Shown here: in pieces, positions 20,212 through 30,052 of the stretch
Layout of the letters: each line of letters starts with the position of its first letter
How positions within the stretch are numbered: position 1 is the first letter of the stretch
Translations under genes and position numbers: made by a program
Notes under the pieces: model-generated
What the model was told of the DNA's origin: nothing
Database searches by the model: none
The model's input: only the letters and a program-made list of their open reading frames with translations
NCBI GenBank assembly: GCA_023512835.1
Contig: JAKCVP010000375.1
Span: forward strand, 62,001 to 126,000
Direction of reading: 5' to 3'
DNA: 64,000 nt
Origin: Taxillus chinensis
Taxonomy: Eukaryota > Streptophyta > Magnoliopsida > Santalales > Loranthaceae

Positions 20212-21753
20212 ATGTCTTCCAGTCCTCCCAACTTCATGACGAGTATCGATAGAACACTCTCGCAGAGCACGTCTTGTGTGAGTTGCACGTGGTCATGTAG
20301 CGCTGCGCAGACACTGACATTTTGCCAGATAGATGCCCTCCGCGGCATCCTGGGCGTCAAAGTTCTAGAGGCAAACAACTTGGCTTTCTACGAGGCGCTC
20401 GAGAAATACTGGACACAGCAAGCCAGACTACTTGGACCGCAGGTCTTCATTTCAGCTCAGTCCGCCCAGGATGTGTCAAAAGCAGTCAAGATGCTCGTCG
20501 CAGCGGACTGCCGATGGCCTGGACGGTGTCAATTTGCCGTTCGATCTGGCGGAAGCTCTGCATGCAGCGCTGCCTCCACGGTCGCAGATGGCATAGTTCT
20601 GGACCTGTCGGAGATGACTAATATCGAATTATCCAGCGACAAGAGCTACGTCGATATTGGACCTGGGGCGCAATGGAGTCAAGTCTACTCGACACTGAGG
20701 CCACACGGACTAGTAACGTCCGGTGGACGGGTAGCATCACTAGGCGTCGGCGGCCTCACGACTGGGGGTGGCCTCTCGTTCTTTTCCGCGGAGCAAGGCT
20801 TTGTTTGCGACAATGTCCTGGATTTCGAGGTTGTTCTGGCAGACGGGGACATTGTACATGCCAATTCGAACGAGAACCCCGACCTTTTCAAGGCGATCCG
20901 TGGCGGCTCGAATAATTTTGGCATTGTGACCCGATTTCGAATGAGAACGCTCATAAGGGATCGTTTCCTGGCTGGATACTTTGGCCTACCCATATCTCGA
21001 AGACCGCAGCAGTTCCAGGCTTTTCAGGATCTCTTGGACGATTATGATCCCTACGCATCTGTGCTTATGAATCTGTGCCTTGAGCCGGATAAGCCAACAT
21101 GGTATATGCCAAACTTCCTCGCCTACACGTCCAGTGGCCCAGCGACTGAGCATCCGGACGCTTTGAGACCGTTCATGGACGATCCCAGGCCCGTGTTCAC
21201 AACGTTGCGCATCGATCATTTGAACTCGTTCTCGGAAGATATTGCTATGCCAAATCCATACGGTAATTGTAACAAGTTTGCGACGATGACGTTCAAGAAC
21301 AGCGCAACGATGATGGAGGAGATGTATCAGATCGTTGACGCCACAGCCAAAGCACTGCGTACTGTGATAACGGATCTTCGCTTCTCACTCACCTTTCAGC
21401 CCATACCAACTGCACACTTAGCCGGCAAGACTAACAATAGCTTGGGTCTCTCTGCCAACGATGGGAATCTATGCAGCGTGCTCCTGGTTGCCACCTGGAA
21501 TAGTCTGTCAGACGAGACGGCTGTGGAAAAGGCGATGCGGCATATTGTCTCACGTGGGTGTGAAAAGGCGCAACAGCTCAACGTGTATCACCGATTCCTC
21601 TATTTGAACTATTGTGACCACTGGCAAAACCCTCTCGCAGGTTACGGAGAAGATTCACTAGCGTTCATGAGGGGCGTAAGTGAACGATACGATCCAAGGG
21701 GTGTTTTTCAGAAACAGGTGCCCGGAGGTTTCAAGCTAGTCAGAGCAAAGTGA
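20212..21753 (+). CDS. BBE-type FAD-linked oxidase (berberine-bridge family), 2 exons
   Basis: Flavin-dependent oxidase of the PCMH/VAO fold with a C-terminal BBE segment. Family features are the FAD-binding half (VFISAQSAQDVSKAVK, RSGGSS, GIVLDLSEM, SGGRVASLGVGGLTTGGG, VLADGDIVHAN, RGGSNNFGIVTRF) and the BBE end (FLYLNYCDHWQNP, YDPRGVFQKQVPGGFKL). A 51-nt stretch (20278-20328) begins GTGAGT, has CTGAC and ends GCCAG, so it is almost surely an intron. Its length is a multiple of three, so retention would keep the frame. The spliced protein is 496 residues and the unspliced one 513. Ser98 occupies the place of the His that anchors FAD in the usual RSGGH motif, and the second anchoring Cys is absent. 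No clear signal peptide was seen. Substrate unknown; such enzymes are common in fungal secondary metabolism, but no pathway genes lie nearby. Confidence 0.85.
   Translation: MSSSPPNFMTSIDRTLSQSTSCVSCTWSCSAAQTLTFCQIDALRGILGVKVLEANNLAFYEALEKYWTQQARLLGPQVFISAQSAQDVSKAVKMLVAADCRWPGRCQFAVRSGGSSACSAASTVADGIVLDLSEMTNIELSSDKSYVDIGPGAQWSQVYSTLRPHGLVTSGGRVASLGVGGLTTGGGLSFFSAEQGFVCDNVLDFEVVLADGDIVHANSNENPDLFKAIRGGSNNFGIVTRFRMRTLIRDRFLAGYFGLPISRRPQQFQAFQDLLDDYDPYASVLMNLCLEPDKPTWYMPNFLAYTSSGPATEHPDALRPFMDDPRPVFTTLRIDHLNSFSEDIAMPNPYGNCNKFATMTFKNSATMMEEMYQIVDATAKALRTVITDLRFSLTFQPIPTAHLAGKTNNSLGLSANDGNLCSVLLVATWNSLSDETAVEKAMRHIVSRGCEKAQQLNVYHRFLYLNYCDHWQNPLAGYGEDSLAFMRGVSERYDPRGVFQKQVPGGFKLVRAK
20278..20328 (+). 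other. In-frame 51-nt intron of the FAD oxidase gene
   Basis: Strong donor GTGAGT, branch-like CTGAC and acceptor GCCAG. The intron has no in-frame stop and is 17 codons long, so an intron-retaining transcript would still encode a full-length protein. The inserted residues are Cys/Ser-rich and unlike the family. Confidence 0.7.
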
Positions 21754-22094
21754 AATGCACACGTCGGTCTTCACCTTGATTGCCCATCTGTGCAATTTGT
21801 CGGTCTTTGCTGGATAATTTAATAAGCGAGATGATTGCGAAGTGTTGCCCTAGTGGAGACATTTTCGGTGTTCTGTTCACGAAACGATCACGTGTGGGGA
21901 AGGCGTGAGCTAGGACCACATAGCAACGCTTAGTGTGTCGTGTGTGTTTACCGTAAACAAACGTCGATCATCCTAGTAAAGAGACTCGTCCTCCTGTTAT
22001 CGCATCTTTCCTTCTGCATTCTTGCGCTGTCTTAGACTGCGCTTTCGTACTGCGCCCTGGGCTTCAAATTTGCTCCTCATATCAAGGGCCCATC
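21754..22094. other. Intergenic region upstream of the ApsB/Mto1-like gene
   Basis: Holds the 3' end of the FAD oxidase transcript and the promoter of the coiled-coil gene. It includes a pyrimidine-rich leader just before the ATG. No gene seen. Confidence 0.55.
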
Positions 22095-25000
22095 ATGGCG
22101 TTCCACATCCACTCCCCCCAGACTGAGCTGGATAATACGCGCCTCACTGCACCAGACTTCACGACAGAGAACTCCATACCTTCTCCGTCAAGAGAAGAGA
22201 ACAGTCTTCTGAAGCAGATTAGAAGTATGCGGCAACCAACTCGGATCCCTGTCGCGGAGACTCCACGCCAACGCAACCCTCTCCTCAATCGTCAAAATCT
22301 TCCTCCCGCAAAGACAGAATTCACTCCACTTCTCAAGAGCGCGACGAAAAATCGCCAGCAGATGCATTTCGGAGAGAAAGAAAATGTGCTACAAACACCG
22401 ATAGGACTTCGGAACAGCTATGGTAGCAAAAGTAAAAGTTCTCCTGCTCTCCCCTTGGCAGACTCAATCATAGAGGAGCACACCGGCACATCATTGGACA
22501 TGGATCCGAGTCAAGACAACCCGCCCGTTCCTGCTAGCAGCAGCCCTATGAGCACTCCGATGACGGCAATGCACAGAGACCGTGATGGCGTACTAGACCT
22601 CGGCAATGTTGCGACGCTCCGTGAACAAGAGCAGCGCCTGGAGCAGATTGACAAGGAAAACTTTGGCCTGAAGCTGAAGATCCACTTCTTGGAGGAGGCT
22701 CTCAAGCGTAGTGGGAAGGACTTCAACGAAGCCGCCGTGAAGGAGAACACCGATCTCAAAGTGGACAAATTGACTTTACAGCGCGATCTCAAGCACTACC
22801 GGAAACAGCTCTTGCAGGCCGAGAAAGATTTGGAGGCTTACAAACAACAATTCTCTGAATACGCCGAAAAGGTAAAACAGAGACACGCCGATGAGACTCT
22901 TAGAGAGGAGCTCGATCATCTGCGACAGACCGTAGCGGACAAAGAGGATCAGATCGATCGACTCAAGCGTCAGCTCGAAGAAGCGGAAGAAAATCAACAG
23001 TCTGGGGACAGAAGCGCTCAAGAGATCTCTGACTTGAAGGATAATATTGCAGATCTGGAACAGGACCTTAGAGATAAGGATCGCGAGCTAGACAAATACG
23101 AAGAAGAGATCGAAACCCTCAAAGCACAGACTGGCCAAGACGAAGAAGCTTTGCAGAGAGCTGAAGATCTGCAGGAGACAATTGATGAGCTTCAGGATGA
23201 GCTTCGACGTCAGAAGGAGGCGCTCTCGGCGCGCGACGACGAGATCGAGAGTTTGAAGCAACAGGCGGCATCCGGCGACGCTGCTGTAGAGGAGATACAA
23301 GATCTTCAGAGCACGATCGCTGAGATGAAGTCCAAATTGAGGCAGGAACAGATACACGTTACAGAGCGCGATGAGCAGATCGCGCTGCTGAAGAAGGCCC
23401 AAAATGGCAACAACGTGACTTCCGAAGAACTAACTCGTGCGCGAGAGACTATCCGCCATCTTGAGGAGGACATCAAGTCGAAGAACCGTCTGCTTCAGCA
23501 GCGCGATGACGAGATCAACCGGCTCAAGGATTCGATCACCGACCTGGACGCGGAACTTCGCGAAAGCGACCGCAAGCTTGACGATCAGGAGGAAAAGTTC
23601 GATCAATTGAATGAACGACTACGCGAAAAGACTCGAGAGATCGAAGACCATCAGGACGAGCTCGAGAGACTCAGGGACCAGGCAAAAAGAGATGATGATG
23701 CCAAACACGAGAATGACCACCTGAAGCAGCAGGTTTCCACCAAAGCCGAGGAGCTGAAGCGTCTGCAAAACACCTCTGAGCAAATTAAAGCATTGCAGAA
23801 GCAGCTAGACGAAAAGGACGAGGACCTTCAAGCACTTCGAGATGCTATAAGGCAATCAGGTAGCGAGACCGACGCAAAACTCCGACAAAAGGATCGCCTC
23901 TTAGAAGCAAAGGATGATGAGCTCCGCGAGTTGGAGGAGCAACTCGAGGCGAATGGTCAAAACAACTCTGTGCTAGTCCACAGAGATTCGGACTTGAAAC
24001 AGCGAGACGACCGCATCAAGGAGCTAAAGCAGCAAATTGGCGAGCTGAACGGGAACCTCGACGACGCTGAGGCAGAGATTCGTGCAAACGACCGCGTCGT
24101 TAGCGAAAAAGACGATCAAATCGAAGCCTTGCAGTCCAAGCTGCAACAGCTAGAGCAGGACGCTGATGACGAGCTTCTTGCTGCACAGGACCGCATTGAA
24201 GAGTTAGAGCACGAGGCTCGCAAGATCGCCGAGGACGGAAGGAATCTACGTGACGCTCAACAAGAAGCCAAGCTCACTTCTGTGCAAGCCGAGGCTTCGC
24301 ACCTGAAGGCCAAACTCGAGTCCAACGCCAAGGAGCTCCAGCAAATGCGGACCAGTACGCAAGAGAATGTGCAATCGAAGCAACAAGAATTGACTGCAGC
24401 GCAAAGCAAGATCCAGGAGTTGGAAGACGACATTGAGTTTGCCCGCGAACACGAGCTCGAATTGCAAAATCAGGCCAACTCGCTGCGTGATCAAGTTCAG
24501 TCACTTCGCAACCAGGTTCAGCGACTGGAGAGACAAATCAGTGCCAAGCAGAAGTCAGACTCTGTGGAAGACATTTTGCGTCGAGACATCAATGGCCTAC
24601 AAAAGGAGCTCGATAGTAAGCGTCAGTCCCTCAGCAAGCGAGATGAAGAATTGGCAAAGGCCAACAAGCTGCTGTCTGCGTCCACTGCCCAGCTCAATAT
24701 TGCGCAATCACAAGTTCAAGACCTCGAGGATGAACTTGATGTTGTTCAGCAACAGGCTGAGGAAGAGGTGCGTAAAGCACAGGCAAATGCTATCGACCAT
24801 CAGGCTCGCGCTGAGTTGGAGAAGTCTGCACAAGAGAAGTCCCGCCTTCAAGAGGAACTCAAACAAGCACGACAACAAGCGAACGAGGACATCCGCAATG
24901 CCAAAGTCTTTGGCACAGACCAGCAAGCGCGATCAGACCTCCAAAATTTGAAACGGGAAAAACAACAGTTGCAAAGCGAGCTCGAGTCTGTCACAGCACA

Positions 25001-26114
25001 GCACGACTCATTGCTGGCCAGCCATACCGAGTTGGATCAATCTGTCATCAAACTCGAGCGACAGCTGCGCGACACCAATGCCCAGCTACAGAAGCTGCAG
25101 CGTGAATTCGATCGCAAGCTCGAATCGCAAGTATCAGCTTACGAGTTGGATGTTCGCAACCTTGAGCAAGATCTTGCAGATGCTGAGTCGAAGAACAAAG
25201 ATATGGCGAAGAAGCAGGACGCTGCCGAAGCTACAATACTACGCCTACGCACACGGATCAGCACTCTAGAGCAGGATCTGTCAATTGCAGTCCAATCGCG
25301 ACCTGTCGCATCACCAACTGCGACAGAGCGCAAGGATCTTCACCAGATGTTGAAGAAAGCAAAACTCGAAGCCGAAGACTTGGCTATCCAGCTTCAAGAG
25401 CGAGAGAGCCAGATCCAAAGCGCATCAGCAACCGAGTCTGACCTCCGCAAGCAACTGAAGCGCCTTCGCGACGAACGCGCCGCCCTCAACCAACGCGCAA
25501 CGTCGGACGCAGAAGAGCTCGACCAGCTTCGTGCTTCCCACCAGCAACTACAGAAGCAAGGCGCCAACCTTCGTGCCATTGTTCCTCACAACAAGACGGA
25601 CTCTGCGGATTTGAAGGCTCTCGAGCGTCGCCACGGCAAGGAGCTGAACGGTCTCGCTAAGCAAATCGAGTACCTCGCTGCGCGACTCCGTCGTGAAGAG
25701 CGCTTCCGTGCCGATCTACAGCACACCAAGCACTTCTTCCAGCAGAGCGTAGCCATGTACGCGCAGTGCAACAAGGTCGACCTCAAGCTCGTGCGGGAGA
25801 TGGGTGTACCCGTCAATGAACTCCTTCGCGACGAGCAGGAGCGCGCACGTCTCGAGGGCCCAGGCCGAGTCCGGCTCCGGAGTAAGAAGACGGCTGACGG
25901 TCACGTCAAGATGCGAAGCAGGCCTAGTCTCAAGGTCGTTGCGACGATGGTCTTGGCTAGTGTGCGAATGGACCGCGAGGCAAAAGGCTGGGGAGAAGTC
26001 CGTGGCAAGCACGATGAGCTGGTCAGGAAGCTCAAGGCGATGCGCAAGGTCAGGGAGATTGAGGGCGATGGTGCTGCACGAGGCATGCTCGGTAAGCGTA
26101 AGAGCTTGCGCTAG
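22095..26114 (+). CDS. Microtubule-organising coiled-coil protein (ApsB/Mto1/centrosomin type)
   Basis: Likely the receptor that recruits the gamma-tubulin complex to spindle pole bodies and other nucleation sites (Aspergillus ApsB, fission yeast Mto1). It is a single exon of 1339 residues. Residues 1-170 are disordered. Residues about 174-206 form a centrosomin motif 1 (CM1): LREQEQRLEQIDKENFGLKL followed by KIHFLEEALKR. From about 210 to 1165 the protein is nearly continuous coiled coil with heptad Glu/Gln/Leu/Lys patterns. Residues about 1173-1245 (LERRHGKELNGLAKQIEYLA, then RREERFRADL and NKVDLKLVREMGV) match the conserved C-terminal block of the ApsB/Mto1 family that directs localisation. 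Such coiled coils resemble many proteins by composition, so the call rests on the two terminal motifs. Confidence 0.85.
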   Translation: MAFHIHSPQTELDNTRLTAPDFTTENSIPSPSREENSLLKQIRSMRQPTRIPVAETPRQRNPLLNRQNLPPAKTEFTPLLKSATKNRQQMHFGEKENVLQTPIGLRNSYGSKSKSSPALPLADSIIEEHTGTSLDMDPSQDNPPVPASSSPMSTPMTAMHRDRDGVLDLGNVATLREQEQRLEQIDKENFGLKLKIHFLEEALKRSGKDFNEAAVKENTDLKVDKLTLQRDLKHYRKQLLQAEKDLEAYKQQFSEYAEKVKQRHADETLREELDHLRQTVADKEDQIDRLKRQLEEAEENQQSGDRSAQEISDLKDNIADLEQDLRDKDRELDKYEEEIETLKAQTGQDEEALQRAEDLQETIDELQDELRRQKEALSARDDEIESLKQQAASGDAAVEEIQDLQSTIAEMKSKLRQEQIHVTERDEQIALLKKAQNGNNVTSEELTRARETIRHLEEDIKSKNRLLQQRDDEINRLKDSITDLDAELRESDRKLDDQEEKFDQLNERLREKTREIEDHQDELERLRDQAKRDDDAKHENDHLKQQVSTKAEELKRLQNTSEQIKALQKQLDEKDEDLQALRDAIRQSGSETDAKLRQKDRLLEAKDDELRELEEQLEANGQNNSVLVHRDSDLKQRDDRIKELKQQIGELNGNLDDAEAEIRANDRVVSEKDDQIEALQSKLQQLEQDADDELLAAQDRIEELEHEARKIAEDGRNLRDAQQEAKLTSVQAEASHLKAKLESNAKELQQMRTSTQENVQSKQQELTAAQSKIQELEDDIEFAREHELELQNQANSLRDQVQSLRNQVQRLERQISAKQKSDSVEDILRRDINGLQKELDSKRQSLSKRDEELAKANKLLSASTAQLNIAQSQVQDLEDELDVVQQQAEEEVRKAQANAIDHQARAELEKSAQEKSRLQEELKQARQQANEDIRNAKVFGTDQQARSDLQNLKREKQQLQSELESVTAQHDSLLASHTELDQSVIKLERQLRDTNAQLQKLQREFDRKLESQVSAYELDVRNLEQDLADAESKNKDMAKKQDAAEATILRLRTRISTLEQDLSIAVQSRPVASPTATERKDLHQMLKKAKLEAEDLAIQLQERESQIQSASATESDLRKQLKRLRDERAALNQRATSDAEELDQLRASHQQLQKQGANLRAIVPHNKTDSADLKALERRHGKELNGLAKQIEYLAARLRREERFRADLQHTKHFFQQSVAMYAQCNKVDLKLVREMGVPVNELLRDEQERARLEGPGRVRLRSKKTADGHVKMRSRPSLKVVATMVLASVRMDREAKGWGEVRGKHDELVRKLKAMRKVREIEGDGAARGMLGKRKSLR

Positions 26115-26268
26115 GTAGTCTAGGCCAATGGTGCGCCGTACGTGTGTGCATTTCGTATCATATTATACCCGGGGGTTAGGATGGCATATTGTTTACGAGT
26201 GACGAATGAATAATCATGGCTCTGATTTTGATCATGTCTAGGTGCATGTCATGTCCATGATGCGTACA

Positions 26269-27644
26269 TTATCGCTTCCAGTTGCTTACGATGCTGGCTA
26301 GGGTATCGCACTCCTCCTCTGTTAGCCACATGCCGGCGTCCAACTCGATAGTTCTCTTCTCATCATCGTCGAGGTCCATGTTGATGTCCATATCCTCGTC
26401 TTCAGCTCGCTTTGCCTTTCGATCTCGGTAGTCTTCAATCTGGGTGAGTATCGGCTGGGGCAGTGAGTCGTGCAGGTTCCGGAGAAAGTCGAGCAGATTG
26501 CTAAGCAAATCCTCAAAAGCGTCGTCCTTGTCCCACTCCGGCGTTTGGAGACGGATCTGGTCATCCTCTTCAGGCTTCGCTGTGGGATAACGACGTGCTT
26601 CGTACCGGCTGTCGAGTCTGGCCATGGCCTCCTCGCGCACTGCGTACCAGAGGTAGAATCGCTCAGGACTATCAGAGTCGAGGATGAAGATGTCATACAG
26701 GTCCGACGCGTCTTCTTCATCGTCATCCTCGTGGTCGCCGGGAGTCGGCGGTACAGGACCCCAGGAGAAGATGGTGTGCATTGCGCTGACTGCCTGCTTC
26801 TCTGAGCCATTATCCAGACCCTGAACCTCTGACGGGTGGGCCGTAAGCGCCGCCATGAGCATCAAGTCACCCGCCAGATGGAGCCACTGTGCATTAATAG
26901 ACCACGGCGAGCTCCCATCAGCGCTACTGCCCTGACTAGACGAATAGATATCCTCTGCGCTACGCGGCTCACCGAGCTGCGCACGCGCGCCCGTCAGCGC
27001 AACAAACGGACCGATGAGATCCGAGAGATGAGGGCCGTGAGCGGCGGGTCGTGTGGTGAAGGGCGAGTCGATGGGCGTGGGATGCTGCGTGAGAATGTCC
27101 TGGCGCAGCGCCTTCATGTCGGCGTTGTATGCTGCGGCGTCGCCTTGACGTCGGTGGGCCCACCATTTCTGTGCGCGGCGCCGGTTGCGAGCTCGTGCTG
27201 CGTCTAGTGATGCTGCGCTTAGGCGACGCTCCCAGTTTTCGCCCAGGTAGGCTGAGAAGAGCGTCGCCGTGTGCAGCAGGCGGAGGCGGAAGATTGGTAC
27301 GCGCTGCACGCTCGAGTCATCATCGACTAGGCGTAGGAATGCTAAGAAGTTGATCAGTCCGTGTTCACTTTGGCATATCGTCATGAAAAGGAATTTCCAG
27401 TCGACGCGGCACTTCTGTTTGGTGGCTTACAATCTACGAGGTCGAGTTGTAGTTGAGCCTGATCCTCCAAGGCGGCTACGCGGGCGTCGTGTGCCTGGTC
27501 AGACGTGGTGTTTGCATCAAGGTGCGCGGCGCACTCGGTCAAGACGGCTTGGATGGCATCGTGGGTGATGTAGTCAAAGACCAAGGCATTCACATCATCC
27601 GCGAGATCGGGGTTGGCCTTCTTATCGCTTCCTGTGCCGGCCAT
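26269..27644 (-). CDS. Unrecognised conserved-looking acidic protein, 2 exons
   Basis: I do not recognise the family. Exons are 27644-27431 and 27341-26269 around an 89-nt intron (GTAAGC...CTTAG). The join reads DLVD/SFLRLVDDDSS, and the product is 428 residues starting MAGTGSDKKANPDL. The first half looks helical (FDYITHDAIQAVLTE, then IFRLRLLHTATLFSAYLGENWERRL), followed by an Arg-rich stretch (ARARNRRRAQKWWAHRR). The second half is acidic, with DHEDDDEEDASDLYD and, near the end, EDEDMDINMDLDDDEKR, closing on LTEEECDTLASIVSNWKR. No catalytic motif, signal peptide or membrane segment was seen. It converges with the ApsB/Mto1-like gene, with only 154 bases between stops. Confidence 0.72.
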
Positions 27645-28133
27645 GGCTGCGCTCTGCCTGTGCAGAACGGTGGTGCTTCCCATTGATAGACAGGGATTGC
27701 ATTGACGGGGATGCAAGCATTGTTTGGTTGCTCAGGGTTGGGTTTGGATTTTCTCTGCAAGTTGTGCGTGTGCCTGCGGACTGGGATGGTGGTGGGGAGG
27801 GACGAGAGGTGAGATTGGGGAGCGGTGATGGACGTTTGGTGCCCGCGCTGCGTCGCGCTGTCAGGTGGACGGATCTGAGCTTATGCGCTGCAAATTGCGC
27901 TGGCGCTGGCGCTTCCCTGGTCGACTGCCTATCTGCCGCGCTGGGACGTCATGCTCAGTGCGAGAATTTCAGATGGACAGGACTTTGATTAGACTCTCTC
28001 TCGTGTGGGTACAGTATCACTGGTCAAGTACAGATCTCGTTACGCCGTCTTATGCTAAATGAGCCACCTCTACTACGGCCATGCTCGTCATGCAAAGTCA
28101 CCAGACGCCCTCCAGGATACCCAGGCCCTCGTC
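27645..28133. other. Intergenic region, no gene seen
   Basis: Upstream of the unrecognised acidic-protein gene and downstream of the UCH37-like gene, both on the minus strand. Nothing beyond expected promoter and 3' sequence could be supported. Confidence 0.55.
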
Positions 28134-29571
28134 TTACCGAATCTCGTCAATCATTTCCTTTACTATGCCCTCCTTTGCCGCTAGCATCTTCAGCCACTTG
28201 TGTATCACCGGCCCGTAGTCGTGGCGCCTCTCGCGCGCCTTTTCACGGTCTCGTTCCTGACTGCGCTCTTCGTCGCGCATCGATGCCTGCGTCCCTGCTT
28301 GCTCGTTTACCAACTCTTGTCTGTACAAAAGCAGCTTCTCCGAATCCTCCGTCTGCAGTCTTGCTCTTGTTTTATCTGGCAGCGCCTCGTGCGACGCTTG
28401 TGTACCGTTCCGGCGCCCCGCTGTCTCCTCGCTTGATCCGTCCACATAGTCGCGCCAATCTGGTTTGACTGCGTCCAGTTTCGCCTCAACCGCTCCGAGG
28501 CTGACTCGCAGCTCGTCTGCTTGCTTGCGGAATGTGTCGAGTGGATCACCCACTACTGCTAGGATGCTGAACTCGATTTGTGACTCTTCGTACTGGGCCA
28601 TGCGTGCGCTTAGATCTGGCACGACGAGCGACAGCCAGTCCTCGCCCTCTGTGGATCCAAGCTTGGCCGGTTGCCGGTCAAGACCGTCGAGCTTCCACAC
28701 CTCGTCCAGAACAGGCACAAAGGCAATAAAGTGGAACGCAGCACCGTCGTGCGCATAGTCATCCTCGGTAATTTCCCCCTTCTTGCCTTTGGCCTTGAGC
28801 GTAGGCTTGGCCTTGTTCTTGTTCCGATCGTCGTACTGATTCTCAAGACACAAGTCGGTGTCGAGAATGTCCATTTTCCTGGCGAAAGAATTGTGGATGC
28901 GCCGGACAAAGTCGAAGCTGCCTATTGCATGGCCGCGCTGGACAGGCGTCAGGTCATGGGAGAATTCCTTAAAGGAAGCTAGGTTTTCGCCTAGGTCTGC
29001 GCCGGGGACGTTGTTGACAATGTTGAGCAGCGCTACTGTTGCGCATGCCTTGTCGTGAAGTTGATTTGCGTACCAGATGTGCTCTGGACAGCTTGCTTCC
29101 TGCTTGTTCTCATCGTCTGCGCGATAGCGGAACAGGAAGATTAGACCGTGAATTGGTCGGCTGGTGTTGCGCGTTAGCATCGCGTGTCTTCATCTCCTTG
29201 GTTCATTTAGTTGGGTTTGCACTTACGGGAGAAACATGAGGCCCTCTTCCTCTAGACTGAACACTTCTCGCACTTTAATGCCTGTCGGGAGTGTTAGCTT
29301 GTAGCTTGCTTCACCGGTTGGAGCGAGATCTTTACGCACCCTTGACGCCCCACTCCTCCAGCATGACTGTGAAAAGTGCCTGTTTTTCGTTAGCAGATGC
29401 TCAAAAGTAGAATTGCGTACTACTTACGGGATCAGAGTCAATGTCAATAAAGCCAGGCCAGCTGGCGCGGTCCTCGTCGGTTGCTGGAGACAATGCATAT
29501 TCAATTGCGTCCGAGCCATCGTTGGTCTTTTGCGCGTCGCCATTGTTGAGTCTTCTCCGCTTGCTGGACAT
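28134..29571 (-). CDS. Ubiquitin C-terminal hydrolase, UCH37/UCHL5 type, 4 exons
   Basis: Cysteine protease of family C12 that trims ubiquitin; UCH37-type enzymes associate with the proteasome (fission yeast Uch2). Exons are 29571-29428, 29379-29340, 29281-29227 and 29160-28134, with introns of 48, 58 and 66 nt, all GT...AG with CTAAC-like branch sites. The product is 421 residues. The catalytic centre is intact: Gln113 in NQLHDKACAT with nucleophile Cys119, His223 in GAAFHFIAFVP, and Asp238 in KLDGLDRQP. The core opens with WPGFIDIDSDPALFTVMLEEWG. The C-terminal helix YGPVIHKWLKMLAAKEGI resembles the UCH37 tail (ULD) that binds the proteasome subunit Rpn13. About 35 extra N-terminal residues (SSKRRRLNNGD) could be a nuclear signal. 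Confidence 0.92.
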
Positions 29572-30052
29572 ATTCACAAATCAATGTGAAGAAGGCCGAT
29601 GTTGTTGACCCTGGCTTTGATGCGGAGCTTTTGTAGTAGCACTGGATCCCATGTCAAGCGCAGGCACGCTTGCTAGGTAGGCAAGCCGTTCCGGGAGAAG
29701 TGGCGGAGGCTCGACACATGTCACGGCCGCAAGACTGCAATTTGGGCACTCAAGTTAATCCGTGCCTTTGCCCTTGCGCAGGGCATTTCACGCCAGGAAT
29801 AAACAAAAGCGTGATGATGACCCCGATGCTCTATATGCCTCTGCGGAGCGGAGCGGCGGAAGATCAATGCTCCGTGTGCGCGTCAACTTTCCAGGTCGCG
29901 TCTCTTCATTGAAAGCTTGGTATTGAGCGTCAAATCACCCTCTCATATTCATCTGCGCTCCACCATTTTCCTGCTCACAGGAGCAATCCTTGCAGCTAGC
30001 CTCCTACAACTCACACGCCCTCCCATGCAATTAAGATAGCACCTTCGCCGCC
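29572..30052. other. Divergent promoter between UCH37-like gene and POM152
   Basis: The 481 bases separate two start codons on opposite strands. The half next to POM152 is a pyrimidine-rich leader ending in GCCGCCATG. No coding sequence seen. Confidence 0.65.

Noticed and set aside
28052..28468. 138-codon plus-strand frame
   Set aside because: It is antisense to the conserved C-terminus of the UCH37-like gene.
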